This document shows, piece after piece, positions 1 to 11,000 of a DNA stretch of 64,000 nt. This DNA is from Aaosphaeria pasadenensis (taxonomy: Eukaryota; Ascomycota; Dothideomycetes; Pleosporales). The stretch lies in NCBI GenBank assembly GCA_022813625.1, contig JAKLMB010000014.1, forward strand, positions 310,001 through 374,000. The letters are read 5' to 3'. Made by a program: the position numbers and the translations under genes. Each line of letters opens with the position of its first letter. Within the stretch, counting starts at the first letter, position 1. The notes beneath the pieces are model-generated. The model was not told where the DNA came from and did no database searches. It saw nothing but the letters and a program-made list of their open reading frames with translations.

Positions 1-867
1 TGATATGACCCCTGCATCCATGTTCAGTACACCGCGAATGGGCGCTGTCTTCAGATTGTGGAAGTGTTGTAAGATGTCTCTGTGCTGCCCGGGAATATGT
101 CGCTTTAATGTGACTTCGGTACACTGGGCAGAAGTTCTGACCTTGCGACATGATGTGTTCGGTGTGTTAGATGATGAGGTCGTGTAATATCGAGGACCGG
201 ATACGAGCCATACTATATAAGTTTGTAGTCACTAGACAATGTTCATCTACAAGTGTGATAAGGCTGAGTGCGACCAGGCGGTACACAAAGTTCCAGAGTG
301 ATCCTTCAAAGCCGCATAGCCTCACAGCCTTCCAAGGAATCCCGTAACACCACGCTCTGATTGGACCACAGAAGGACATGATGTCGGAACAAAAGGACAT
401 AAACCGGTTTTGACCTAGCGCTTCCGAACATGCACCTATCCTGTCCTCCTGTGTGCTGATCAGCCCACCTACGAATTATCTCCAGACAGACCGAGCGGGA
501 AAGCAAGCAGGAATTATTCACCCCCTACTAAGTACTTACGCATAGCTAGCAATGCTAAGTAGCATTATCCTCGCAGATTGACGTGCGACTTGCCCTTGCG
601 CCATTCTGGCCATTCCGGCTATGGCCTCAAAAACATGTGGCCACGAATATGTCCCTTCGCGCTTCGACAAGATGTCTGATGTCCATTTAACGCAACTGTA
701 TTGTCCTTCTGGAAATACCAGTACTGTTCATAGTCGCTTTCCAACCGTGTCGAATGCGAACTCAACATGGATAAATACCCCTCTGTCTCTCCATATTCCC
801 CAGCTCTATACTCATCTTCTATCCTCCTTGTCCAATCCATCACATCAGTTACTATTCCAGCACCATC
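1..867. other. No gene seen
   Basis: Short reading frames occur on both strands, but none has a coherent protein or convincing splice signals. The last ~100 bases before 868 are pyrimidine-rich and contain an ATAAATA-like element near 771-777. They are probably the promoter and leader of the small Cys-rich gene that follows. Confidence 0.5.
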
Positions 868-1261
868 ATGGCTTACTGCGACTATTCCACCTGCTACAAC
901 CAGCAATATACTAGCCCCTCGGGCACAGTCTACAAATACTGCAGACTCCGTAGGCACCTCAGACACATCCCTCCCTGAAACCTGCTAACGACCAACAGAT
1001 TCCTGCACAGTCATGGACTGCCGCAAGGAGTCGTACAAGAACGAGTACACGGGGACGAGATACCCTTACTGTAACAACCGTAGGTATATCTGGAAAGAGG
1101 AAGGGACAAAATTGACTTGGAATAGATAGATGTCATTATGGGGATTGTTCGGGGAGGGCCGAAAGGCCTGGGGGAAACTGTGCGATGCGTAAGTTTGTGC
1201 AGGACTTGTGGTTGCAAAGTAGTGTGCTAATGAATATGTAGATGAGGATGAGGATGATTGA
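868..1261 (+). CDS. Small Cys/His-rich protein with three exon-encoded modules
   Basis: I read four exons: 868-949, 1011-1079, 1126-1188 and 1242-1261, giving 77 residues. All three introns are phase 1; introns 1 and 3 have excellent branch points (GCTAACG, GCTAATG). Each of the first three exons carries one module of the form C-x4-C ... C-x2-H. Module 1 has Cys4, Cys9 and Cys25, with Leu28 at the His position. Module 2 has Cys31, Tyr36 in place of the second Cys, Cys48 and His51. Module 3 has Cys53, Cys58, Cys69 and His72. The tail is acidic (EDEDD). There is no signal peptide (starts MAYCDYS), so intracellular zinc binding is more likely than secretion; this is inference. I cannot name a family. 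The start is the first ATG after a pyrimidine-rich leader. Confidence 0.6.
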
Positions 1262-2204
1262 AACAGTACGGTGGGAAGGAGAGCTGGTTATTTTGATACA
1301 TGAATTGGAATGGTGATGTGTGAGTAGGGGGAGCAAGTACAGTTGAATGAGGATGGTCGCAGTAGCTCGCTGAATGTTTATAAGAAGGGTTGGCCGTGAG
1401 ATGCCGGGGCTTGATAGCCGTGCCGGTAATATATGAATTGACTTTGTCTTTTGTTCAACGCTTCCATGATATAACAAACAATTGAGGATTTGATCAAGCG
1501 TAGGCGGAGTTCCGGTCTGACAAGGGTTATGTTCCTGTGCTTTTGTTAGAGGCGACTCGGCTCGGAACTCTCTGTTCGGGATGGTCCTGAGGGCTCTTCC
1601 CCTAAGAAAATTTCTTCCGGGCATTACGAGGCGGGAATGAACAATCTAGTGTAGGGATAAGACAATGGCATCGGTAGTCTTCTATGTTCGCGCTGCCAAG
1701 TAATGTAAAAATCTAATCTAGAATGCACTCCACATCAATGATCACTAGACTACGTCCGTCTTGGAAAAGGATTGTGCTCGATAGGCCAATGGGAAATGTG
1801 CCCACAACCTGTTATAAATTAGGCCAACCTCTTATGGGAATAGATCATTTTGTGAAATTGTTGGTTTCCAGATTCATCACTTCATCACAATAATGTGGCC
1901 ATGCTTACGAGCCCAATTCACACCCTGGCTGCAGGAAGTTTCAACCGGTGCCTAAATATGTAGAATGTCTTCTCCTTTGAGTAAATACTTGAGCATAAAA
2001 GCCTACACACATACCAATGTGTGTGGTTGCGTTACATCCATAATCTATTATACCTGATGGTGAGAGTCCTGCCACGTGACCACATGTACCTCGGCTGAAT
2101 TCACGTGAGAGCAAAACCCCACAAAACGCAGTGTGGGTCCAACACTGCACACAACATCGCCATTCCATTTCGCATAGCGCTTTATCGATCGGGAAAATGC
2201 TTCC
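1262..2204. other. Intergenic; promoter of the 2205 regulator
   Basis: No supported gene. Reading frames on the minus strand are low-complexity shadows. The right end contains two CACGTG elements and one CCTCGG, described separately. Confidence 0.5.
2073..2107. promoter_or_regulatory. Pair of CACGTG E-boxes upstream of transcription factor
   Basis: CACGTG occurs at 2073-2078 and again inside the 8-base palindrome TCACGTGA at 2101-2108, 29 bases apart and about 100-130 bases before the ATG at 2205. CACGTG is the core site of bHLH regulators. A CCTCGG lies between them at 2089-2094. Function is inferred only from position and motif. Confidence 0.4.
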
Positions 2205-4961
2205 ATGCCAGACTGCGAGATATGTCAAAAGCCTTTTCTTCGTGTGAAGCATCTCAAGCGCCACCAATTGAGCCACAGAGCCGGTCGGTCATTTTCGTGC
2301 CGGGTGTGCTCAAAGGCTTTCGCGAGAAAGGATGCTCTGCAAAGACACGAATTGATTCATCGGGACTCTAACACATTGGTGCAAACGAAAGGACGAGCAT
2401 GCTCCGCCTGTGCCTCTGCAAAAACCAGATGCACCGGCACTCTGCCATGCCAGAGGTGCGCGGACAAGAATGTTGAGTGCATATACGCATCAACCCGATC
2501 ATCGGAATTAGTTATGGAACCACCGATGCCGATGGATATCTCCACTGCTGCCGAAGACAGCACTGATGGGCTACAAGAACAGCCTACCATTTTGGATGGA
2601 CCATCTGACGACCATTCTCAGCCATCCGCCGCATTGGAGCACCCTAGAATCTTTGACCAACACTCACTCAATGACGGCCCCCAAATTGAGACCCATCAAG
2701 TGGAACCTCAGAATCATATCCAAACGCTTCAAAATCGTCCTGGCGTGCAGAATATTCAGGAAATTGAGACACCAGATCTGCTCAATCCGAATCGAGATGC
2801 CCCGAGTATGCCCCCAAATTCGTTTCTTCCTGCACATTATGGCGTTACATTCGATCAAATTGACTGGGAACCTGCTCCCCTGTCGACTATCAATTGGCTA
2901 CAATTGGACGCTCCAACATCCGAATTTGCCCCCATGAGCGACTTCTTCCCAATTGCGACTGCTGGAGATGCTTTCTCTTCACCTGGTTCATGGAATTACT
3001 CGGTTGCTTCACCCGTCATCACGGATGGTTCTCAGCAAGCACGCGGTATCGAGCCGAGCGTAAATGGACAACGAGAATCTTTTGACCGGCATCAGCCTTC
3101 TAATGGTACATTTATCGAGGAAGAATCTGAAAGTGGCCCATACTATGTCGACAATGACAAGGCAAGACGAACTCGTCTCAAGAGACGGAGGTTGATGACC
3201 TTTGCATCTTCTACAAACACATCCGAATTGACCTTTTCATCCTCCAAAGACATATCTTTCGGACATATTGATAACAACGAATATCACATGGACGAACGAC
3301 AGTATAAACGAATTGCTACACTCTTCGATACGTTATGTGTGAGCACCTCGTTTTTCCGGGCGTTCTCCACGCCTGATTTCCCATCTCGTGAAATCTTCCA
3401 TCGTCTGATTCAAAGCTACTTCGATTCCGTCCACCAGGTGTTGCCTTTTCTACACCGACCAACCTTCTGTGGACGCGAGCGTCATTTCGCGCTTCTCCTC
3501 GCCATGGCAGCCTTGGGCGCTCGATTCGTGGAACAAGAAGCCGCATTTTCACTAGCATACCCTTTGACCGAATTATTGAGAAGAATTCTTGTTTATATTG
3601 GCGAGGATCAAGAAAGAATGATCCCATCTGATTACGAAATGGGACAAATCCGACTGCTCCATTCGATTTCCGTCAGGTATACACGAGAAGGCCAACTGCA
3701 CCGAGATTCTATGACTTCCCTCCAAGCATGCACGTCTGTCTTCGACGCCGTTCTCGACCGGCGTACAAAGAACCGCACCTCACCTCAAAGCCATGTCGAA
3801 TGGCTTTCCTGGGTACGACAAGAAGAGCTAGAAAGGACGATATTCTGCATCTGGTTAACCGACTGTATGGTGGCCTCGCAAACCGGCATGCAGCCTATGC
3901 TCAGGCTTTCCGCAATCGTGGACCTCCAACTGCCATGCATAGAATCCATGTGGCCGACCGAATCGTGGGAGTCGTGGGAAGCTGCTAAGAAAGCCAGCGC
4001 GCCCGCATCTCCCACCGTCGAAAGCGCACTACAATGTATGTACATCGAGAAACAGCTCCCTCCAAACCTCGGAGAATTCTCCCGCATAGTCATCATCCAC
4101 TGCCTATACCAACGAACCTGGGAAGTCCGCGAATACTTCCAACAGCGCCTCTCCCACTTCGAACCATCCGCACAACGCCAATCCACCGCCGACGTGCCCT
4201 CCCCCCTCCCAGTCTGGCACCCGAACATGGAATCCTTCAACAAATGGCGCAACGCCGCCCTCGACTGCGTCGACATCCTCCACTGGAACGCCAACGCGCT
4301 CATCAGCCTCGCCCAAGGCCTCGAACACCCCACAGTCCTCCACCTCCACTTCTCCCGCCTCGTCCTCCTCTGCCCCGTCCGCCAAGTCCTCCGCCTCGCC
4401 AAATTCCTCGCCCTGACCGGCGAGAAACGCACATCGTCCACCCCCTCCCTCGAAGAGGCCGAAAGCGACCTCCGCATGCTGCAGCAGTGGGTCGTGCAAG
4501 ACCAATACAAAGCCCGCCTGGCCACCGTACACGCCGGATCAATATTCTGGCACTTCCGACGCTACCCCACCGGCGCGTTCTACGAGCCCGAATGTGTTGC
4601 TCTGGCCACTTTGGTACTATGGGCGCACAGCAAGTTCTACGTCCGCAGTAGACGCAGCTCCACGAACGGCGTCGATCATGCGAGTCCAGCGCATCTCAAG
4701 GTGGACTGCGATATCATTCTGCTAGACCGCCCTACGGATGACGAGCTTGTGCAACACTACGTGAGAGAAGGGGATAAGATGCATGCGAATATGAAAGGGG
4801 TGGGTGATCTCTTTGGGCCGCAGGGTGCGCTGCGAGTGCTGGGGCAGGGGAGGATGCTGCTGGGTACGATCGGGGCTTGGCAGGAGGCGAGGGTTTATTG
4901 GGTGGAGTTTTTGGTCAAGCTTGAGCGTGCTCATGCTGGGAGTAAGGATATAGCAAGGTAG
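2205..4961 (+). CDS. Transcription factor with two C2H2 fingers plus Zn2Cys6 cluster and fungal_trans domain
   Basis: Single exon, 918 residues, nuclear regulator. Two C2H2 fingers lie at the very N-terminus: Cys4/Cys7 with His20/His24, and Cys32/Cys35 with His48/His52. A complete Zn2Cys6 binuclear cluster follows: Cys66, 69, 76, 82, 85 and 92. A long Gln/Pro/Ser-rich linker runs to about residue 370. Then comes the fungal-specific transcription factor middle homology region, starting near IFHRLIQSYFDSVHQVLPF (about residue 395), and an all-helical C-terminal half. The dual-zinc architecture is known in a minority of fungal regulators, some of them acting on carbon or lipid metabolism; the target here is unknown. 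The gene is tail-to-tail with the sugar transporter at 5413-7164. GC3 rises strongly in the second half (4100-4700). The start is well supported because the first finger begins three residues after Met. Confidence 0.92.
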   Translation: MPDCEICQKPFLRVKHLKRHQLSHRAGRSFSCRVCSKAFARKDALQRHELIHRDSNTLVQTKGRACSACASAKTRCTGTLPCQRCADKNVECIYASTRSSELVMEPPMPMDISTAAEDSTDGLQEQPTILDGPSDDHSQPSAALEHPRIFDQHSLNDGPQIETHQVEPQNHIQTLQNRPGVQNIQEIETPDLLNPNRDAPSMPPNSFLPAHYGVTFDQIDWEPAPLSTINWLQLDAPTSEFAPMSDFFPIATAGDAFSSPGSWNYSVASPVITDGSQQARGIEPSVNGQRESFDRHQPSNGTFIEEESESGPYYVDNDKARRTRLKRRRLMTFASSTNTSELTFSSSKDISFGHIDNNEYHMDERQYKRIATLFDTLCVSTSFFRAFSTPDFPSREIFHRLIQSYFDSVHQVLPFLHRPTFCGRERHFALLLAMAALGARFVEQEAAFSLAYPLTELLRRILVYIGEDQERMIPSDYEMGQIRLLHSISVRYTREGQLHRDSMTSLQACTSVFDAVLDRRTKNRTSPQSHVEWLSWVRQEELERTIFCIWLTDCMVASQTGMQPMLRLSAIVDLQLPCIESMWPTESWESWEAAKKASAPASPTVESALQCMYIEKQLPPNLGEFSRIVIIHCLYQRTWEVREYFQQRLSHFEPSAQRQSTADVPSPLPVWHPNMESFNKWRNAALDCVDILHWNANALISLAQGLEHPTVLHLHFSRLVLLCPVRQVLRLAKFLALTGEKRTSSTPSLEEAESDLRMLQQWVVQDQYKARLATVHAGSIFWHFRRYPTGAFYEPECVALATLVLWAHSKFYVRSRRSSTNGVDHASPAHLKVDCDIILLDRPTDDELVQHYVREGDKMHANMKGVGDLFGPQGALRVLGQGRMLLGTIGAWQEARVYWVEFLVKLERAHAGSKDIAR

Positions 4962-5412
4962 TGAATTTGCCAATAGAGAGGGTTGTTGACACGTTGGGCT
5001 GTCAGCCTCCTGGTATTATGTATACTTTAATTTTGATTAGCTACATTATAAAAAACAAACAAGGGGCTATAGATGCACGTTTTATTGTATCTCCTAAAAG
5101 TACTAGTAGCTAATTAGTCGTGTCATTCTTTTGTATATAAATGATACTTGACTTCGAGAATTATTTCAAGATGCATACCATAGTTTCACACCGTTTTATA
5201 GCCACAAAGGGATGAATTATCAAAACATTATCCTTATTATTGGACACAAATTCCGAGCTATGTTCAACAGAGAATTGCCATCCAGATCATGTACAGGTAC
5301 CACACCCTGCCGATTCCGACTCGAATCGGCACCCCAATATTCATTCAACCATCCTTACAACTATACACCAGCCCATCAACATCCAATCACAAGTAACAGG
5401 TTCGATGGCCTT
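4962..5412. other. Convergent 3' intergenic region
   Basis: AT-rich spacer between two convergent genes. Reading frames on the plus strand from 5212 overlap the last exon of the sugar transporter and look like antisense shadows. No gene seen. Confidence 0.5.
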
Positions 5413-7164
5413 CTACTGCTCAACATCCTTATTGACATGCTTAACACGCTCCTCAACCTTATCAAACGTATTAACCTGCGTCTTCGAGAACTGCCTCGTC
5501 TTCGTGTTCGTCGTGAAGAGGTAGTCGATTTCAGCGAACGACCTATCCTTCGTCTCCGGCAATCTAAAGAACGCCCACAAGAAAGTGACGAAGGAAGTTC
5601 CAGCCTGCAAACTATATTAGCATCACATCAATCACATTCCAAGTTTCCCACCAATTGAACTTACCCAGAAGTACCCAACCTTGCCCTTCCAGTTGCCCTC
5701 GGTGGGGTTGATCATGTACGGACTAACCACCATATTGAAGATCTGACTGATGTAGTACGCGATGCGCGCAAGGCAAATCGACTTCGACCGCACGCTGACG
5801 GCAGGGATCTCACCGATGATGGCGTAGCACACGGGTCCGATGGTCGAGTAGAAGATGATTTCCCACGCGAGCACCATTCCCGCCTGCGCAAAGCTCGCCT
5901 GCGAATTCTGTGACACGGTCGCCGTGATGCCGATGAGCAGAAGCAGGACGGACAGCGCGAGACTCGACCACACGTAGAGTGCGCGACGCCCGACCCGCGA
6001 GATGAGCCACCAGGATATGAGGACGCCGACGGAGGCGAGGCCGAGCGCGCCGGTGGCGAATTTGAAGGACTCGTCGGCGCTGACGCCGGCTTGGACGAAG
6101 AAGTAGGTGGGGGTGCCGCCGATGGCGACGCCGGTTGTGTTTTGAGCGACGAAGACGAGGCAGACGATTTCGGTGCGGCGGAGGTTGGTGCCCTTGAAGC
6201 AGTCGAGGTAGTTGGAGCCGATGCCGGATTCGTCTTCGACGCGGTTGGTGTGGACGACCATGGCGAGGAGCTTGCTGTGGTCGAAGGGGAAGTCCTTGGA
6301 GGTGAGGCGTCGAAGTGTCTTTTCGGCTTCTTCGTGACGGCCTTTGCGGGCGAGCCAGTATGGTGACTCGGGTGCGAACCACAAGGCAATCATGAGAGGG
6401 ATGGGCCAGACCCATTGAACGGCGAAGGGAAGACGGTAGGCCCATTGGGTGGTGTTGGAAGAGAAGCCAGACAAGACGCCTGCGGCCATGAGCTGACCGA
6501 GAGCCCAGCATAGACAGACGTAGTTGGCCAGATAACCCCTGAGTTTGATAGGGGAGATCTCAGAGGCATAGGCGGGTGCCATTGTTGCAAACACGCCCCA
6601 AGGGAGACCACAGAGAACCTGACCAGCCATGAGCATGGGGAGGTTCTGGGAGAAGAATGTGATGAAGATGAAGCCGGCGATGGCGGTGATGGAAACGAGA
6701 AGCGTCCTTCGATATCCGAATCTCTGCGTCAACCTAACAAAGATGAGTTTCCTGCTTGACCATCTGATGTCTCTTCCATCTCATCTCACTCACCATCCAT
6801 TCGCAAAAGCTCCGACGATCGTCCCAATTGCCGTAGCACATCCCATCCCAACCTGCCACGGACCACTAATCTGATACCCCAATTTCTCGCCATAGTAACC
6901 CCCATATTGTTTTTGGAACGTTGGCTGGGCCATGAGATTGCCTATCAAGACTATATCATACCCTTCCATAATGATAGAGCATGACAGCATGACGGACCAT
7001 AGTATCGACCAGGGGTAGTACCGAATGGCATCTCTAAGGGAAATGTTCTGTTCGAACTCGGTGGCCTCCTTACCCATGTGCAAGAACTCAGCATCGGTGC
7101 TACTCTTCACCGTCTCGGTGTGCTCGACGGGAACAGTCTTCTCATCGAGAACTTCGACCGCCAT
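5413..7164 (-). CDS. MFS sugar transporter, maltose/alpha-glucoside permease type
   Basis: Three exons: 7164-6794, 6733-5665 and 5604-5413 (introns of 60 and 60 bases; both junctions keep frame), giving 543 residues. This is a 12-helix major facilitator of the sugar porter family in the plasma membrane, expected to import sugar with protons. Visible signatures are GYDIVLIGN in helix 1, LTQRFGYRRT after helix 2, PESPYWLARKGR at the end of helix 6, and the closing RLPETKDRSFAEIDYLF. The pattern GxxPYWLxxKGR with a long acidic N-terminus resembles fungal alpha-glucoside (Mal/Hxt-like) permeases; exact substrate is inference. The start at 7164 was chosen over an in-frame codon at 7233 because the family usually begins with a ~50-residue soluble tail. 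The region upstream (7470-7510) has a long G-rich/polypyrimidine tract. Confidence 0.92.
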
Positions 7165-8085
7165 GGTTGATTCGCTGATGCAAAAGGACACTGCGGGGGC
7201 AGAGATGCAGAGAGATGTTGGTCCAGTTCGCAAATGATGCTGTAAAACAACAGAATGAAGCAGCAGAAGAGCCGATCTTTATCAATCAATCGACCACGCT
7301 CTGTCTCAGCTAACTTACCCCAGGTTCCTGCTTTCCACCATGGGGTAGCCAACCCTAGCATGGCATGGCATGGGCATGGCAGTAACACGACCAGAATCCC
7401 CACAATCGCAATGAGTCTGTGCTCTCGAATGTTTCTGCCCGGTTCTGCTCCCGCTAGCGGGTTCTGATGGCGCGAGGTGGGCGCCGGTGGGGGGAGGGGG
7501 GAGGGAGGGGGAGAAAGTGGGATATCAGATGATGGGTGAGACCCTCCGGAGTGCCGAGATGGGATGGGAGGGATGGACCATACACACGCGCTGAAGCCCT
7601 AGTCCTCCGACTTCAGGCGCTCTGTGATCGAGCTAGGCCACCTAGGGTGAGGTATAGACGCCATTGGCATATTTTCCATTATTGCAGGGCGAGATCGATC
7701 GTATGTCGGTTCAGTATAAACTAAAAACAAGTTAGTTGTGTTCGGAATAGTAAAGTGTATTGTTTTAGCAAAAGTGGTTCAGGGTCAATGGAGGACCATC
7801 TTCACTAAGAATCACCAAGCAGGCACGGGCCTGTTACCTACACGTGATTCTACAAAGTTATTGATCGAACATACTTGCCAGCAGTATTCCCATTGACGAA
7901 GTTCTTCTTTTCACGGAGTGCATTGCCGATGGTGCGGCAAAACTCGGGTCGCATGACCGAATTCTGGGGGACGTCATTTGCTAAGTGCTTTTCATATTGC
8001 CTAGAAGCTTTCCAGTCGTATCAAGAAGTCAACGCTCTCAACGCCCGCTCAAATACACAATTCCATGATATCTTGACCTCATTAA
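7165..8085. other. Intergenic; transporter promoter
   Basis: No supported gene. Contains a G-rich run at about 7475-7512 on the plus strand (polypyrimidine on the transporter's coding strand), about 310-350 bases upstream of the transporter ATG. No other structure seen. Confidence 0.5.
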
Positions 8086-11000
8086 TCATTCCTCATCGTC
8101 AATATCCTTCAACCCGCTCTGCCTCGTCCAGTAATTATTCCACGCTGCCGGCCACCGCTCCTCCTTCAACCCTCTGATCCACTCCTTCACAGTCGTCTCC
8201 TCCTCTCCAATCCTAATCACACCATCTTTAATACCCCTCCAATTCTTGATTGGTGTCTTGATGTAGTGGTGATGGTCGCCGCAGAAGCTCTGCCATGATG
8301 GCTCGCTCTCGCCGCGGTTCCAGGCTTGTCGCTTGGTGTGGCAGTCCTCGCAGAGGTCGACGTTAGGGCAGACGAGGCAGAGGTAGAAGGACTCGGTGTA
8401 TCTGGATATGGAGGTTCCGCAGCCGCCGTCGCAGCCAACGTAGTACTCTCCAATGTCCTGGTCGTCCTCGTCCTCGTCCTCTTCCTCTTCGTCGCCTTCC
8501 TCATCGCTCTTGTCTGCTTCGGCATCGGTGCCATTAGCTTCGCCCTCTGCAGGTTTGTCGCCATCCTTGTTGTCAACATCGGTGCTGTCTGCCTTACTTT
8601 CATCCACATTTTCGCTCGTAGCCTCTTTGTTGTCTATGTTGCCATTGACTTGAGGCGACTCGGAACCATCGAGTGGCGTGTCTGATTTCGTTAGCTTTGA
8701 TAAAGTAAAAGATATTTGGGACCTGCTTACCGTGACGCTCCTGTTTCGGGGGTTCTTCTACTGATTTCTCTTCTGGCTTCGTGTCTGTTGAAGTCTGTGC
8801 TTCACCGTTCTCTGCCTTGGCTTCTCTATCGGGGTTGGCTTCGGGTGAAGTCTCCTCATTTACCGCATCAACACCAGGAGCTCCCTCAGCATCATCGCCC
8901 GCAGCACTGCCCTCTCCATTCTCGGAACCAGCGTTCGAGCTGTCATTGTCGTGAATGTTACGGTCCATAATAGAGAACTGCGAAGAAATAGTAATCCTTG
9001 CATCCTGCTCAAGTCCATCCAACGAACTCAAGACCTTTGCCAACAATCTGAGCGAATCGCTATCGTTGTACGAAACATCGTCTTCGAGCCCGTCAATGCA
9101 CGTCTTGAAAATGAGCTGCATCTGCCTGTGATACTCTCTCGCCGGCCCCATGATGCGCAGCATGTTAGCAACCAACATTCCAATGTGAGACTCTCGCAAC
9201 TCATCCTCGGTTCGCATGCCTGGTAGACTCTTGATCTCGCCCAGTAGAGCCTCCTTGCGCTCTGGGTCGGACGAGGCGCGGAACTGGTTCCAGATCAACG
9301 CGGCGAGATCCATGCGAGCGGATGAGATGAAAAATGCCACTGCGTCCTCGTCGCTGCCGTCGACTTTGGGGTGCATTTCCAACGCGGCGTGGAGTGCTTC
9401 TTTCGCCTTCTCGTCGTTCTTGAGGACTTTGGAATGCACCTCCGCCAACGTCAACTTGAACTTGAAGGCGAGGAAAGATTTGGGCGGGATCGTCTTCTCG
9501 AGGGTGACCAGCCATTCGATCACGAGATCCATCTCCCCGGTCAATTTCGCGGCGCGGTACATTCTGCCCAGGACGTCGATTCCGAGATTCAGGTTAATGC
9601 AGTAGGTGACCCAAGCGTTCCGTTCTTTCTCGGACCATTCTTTCAGAACCTTCATCAAGCGTTGGCCATCAGGATCGACAGACTCGTCTAGGATCCTCGT
9701 GATCTCGTCGAGATACCAACCATCGAGGATCTCCTCCTTGGTGCTGCTGACCAATCTCCTGGCTTCGCTGTACATTTCCAATGCCTCGTCCTTGCTGCCC
9801 GCCTTGTCCAGGTAACCAGCCTTCTCCGTGTAAAACCACCATTCGAAAGCAAAGCCCTCGAGGACCTTTAGTTTTTCTGGCGATGCGCCTTCATGTGCCT
9901 TCTTGAAGTACGAGAGGGAATTCTCGGCACTGTCGATCGCCTTTTGCCAGTCTAACTTTCGGGCGTAGCATAAGATGAGAAGCATATACGTGGCGCTCTT
10001 CTCGAAGAAATCGTCTCCTGTCGTTTCGATGCTCTTGTTGAGGTAGTCGATTGCTTCCTGTTGGACCTCTAATTTGCGCTCGTCTTCCAACGTCGTTGAC
10101 GCGTTGTCGAGCTGAAAGCCGATGGCACGCAGAGTCTGGAAATTCTCTTCTCTCTCGCCAAACGCATTGAGGATCGAAAAGATTTCCGCCTTAGGGTCGT
10201 CTTCGGCGGGCGTGAATCGATTGCACAGCTTCAAGGTTTCCTGCGCGAAGATGTACGCCTCTCCGAGGAAGAAAGCTTCGTTCTGCACGATCCAATCGTT
10301 CAAGTGTCCCTGTGCGAGAGGGAGTAAGAGCTCGCCGGAGTCCCCAGCAATGTCCGCAGCCCAGCTCTTCACTTCAGGGTCGAGTTCGGGAGGAGAGCTC
10401 GTCACGGCCTTCGCAGCCCACGGCTGCACTCGGTCGTACCATGGGCGTGTTCCCTCCTCGCTCCTCTCGGGATACGCCGTTGCGGCGTAGATTGTCCTCT
10501 GGAATAGATTTGCGATGTTGTTCTCGTTTGTGAGGACTTTCTTGAGGGCGGCTAAGACACGCGCGAGATCCTCGCCCGACGCGGACTCCAGATCGATTTC
10601 GTTGAAATGCTCGTGCCAGAATTTGAGAGCGTAGCCCCTGATTTCGAGGATCGATTCATCGGGCGCAGTGACGTCCAGTTTTGCCGAGTCCATGAGGACG
10701 TCAATGCACATTGTCAGGATCGTCAAGTGGGCGGCGGAGGCTGGAGTCCGGAGCTCTTCGCCGTGGTTTTCTTCGACGCTGAGGGCTTTGAAGTACTGTC
10801 GGAGGGATCGTTCTTGGAAGGTGATTGATCTTTCCTTGTCGTCGATCTCGGTGATCTGATCTTCTCCTTCGTCATCGTTATCGTCATCCTTTGTCTCGTC
10901 TTTCGTCTCGTCCTCGGCGGTGCGCGGGCCCGATAGTTCTAAGAGCCTATGATTTATGAGTAACTATATAGCGTTATACACCAAGAGATACATACCTAGC

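Noticed and set aside
1136..1624. 162-residue frame on the minus strand
   Set aside because: It overlaps the spliced Cys-rich gene in antisense and has low-complexity, motif-free content.
4034..4651. 205-residue Pro/Arg-rich plus-strand frame
   Set aside because: Out-of-frame shadow of the C-rich second half of the transcription factor.
5712..6511. Two long minus-strand frames (225 and 233 residues)
   Set aside because: Alternate-frame shadows of the GC-rich sugar transporter exon; Ser/Pro/Arg-biased with no domain.
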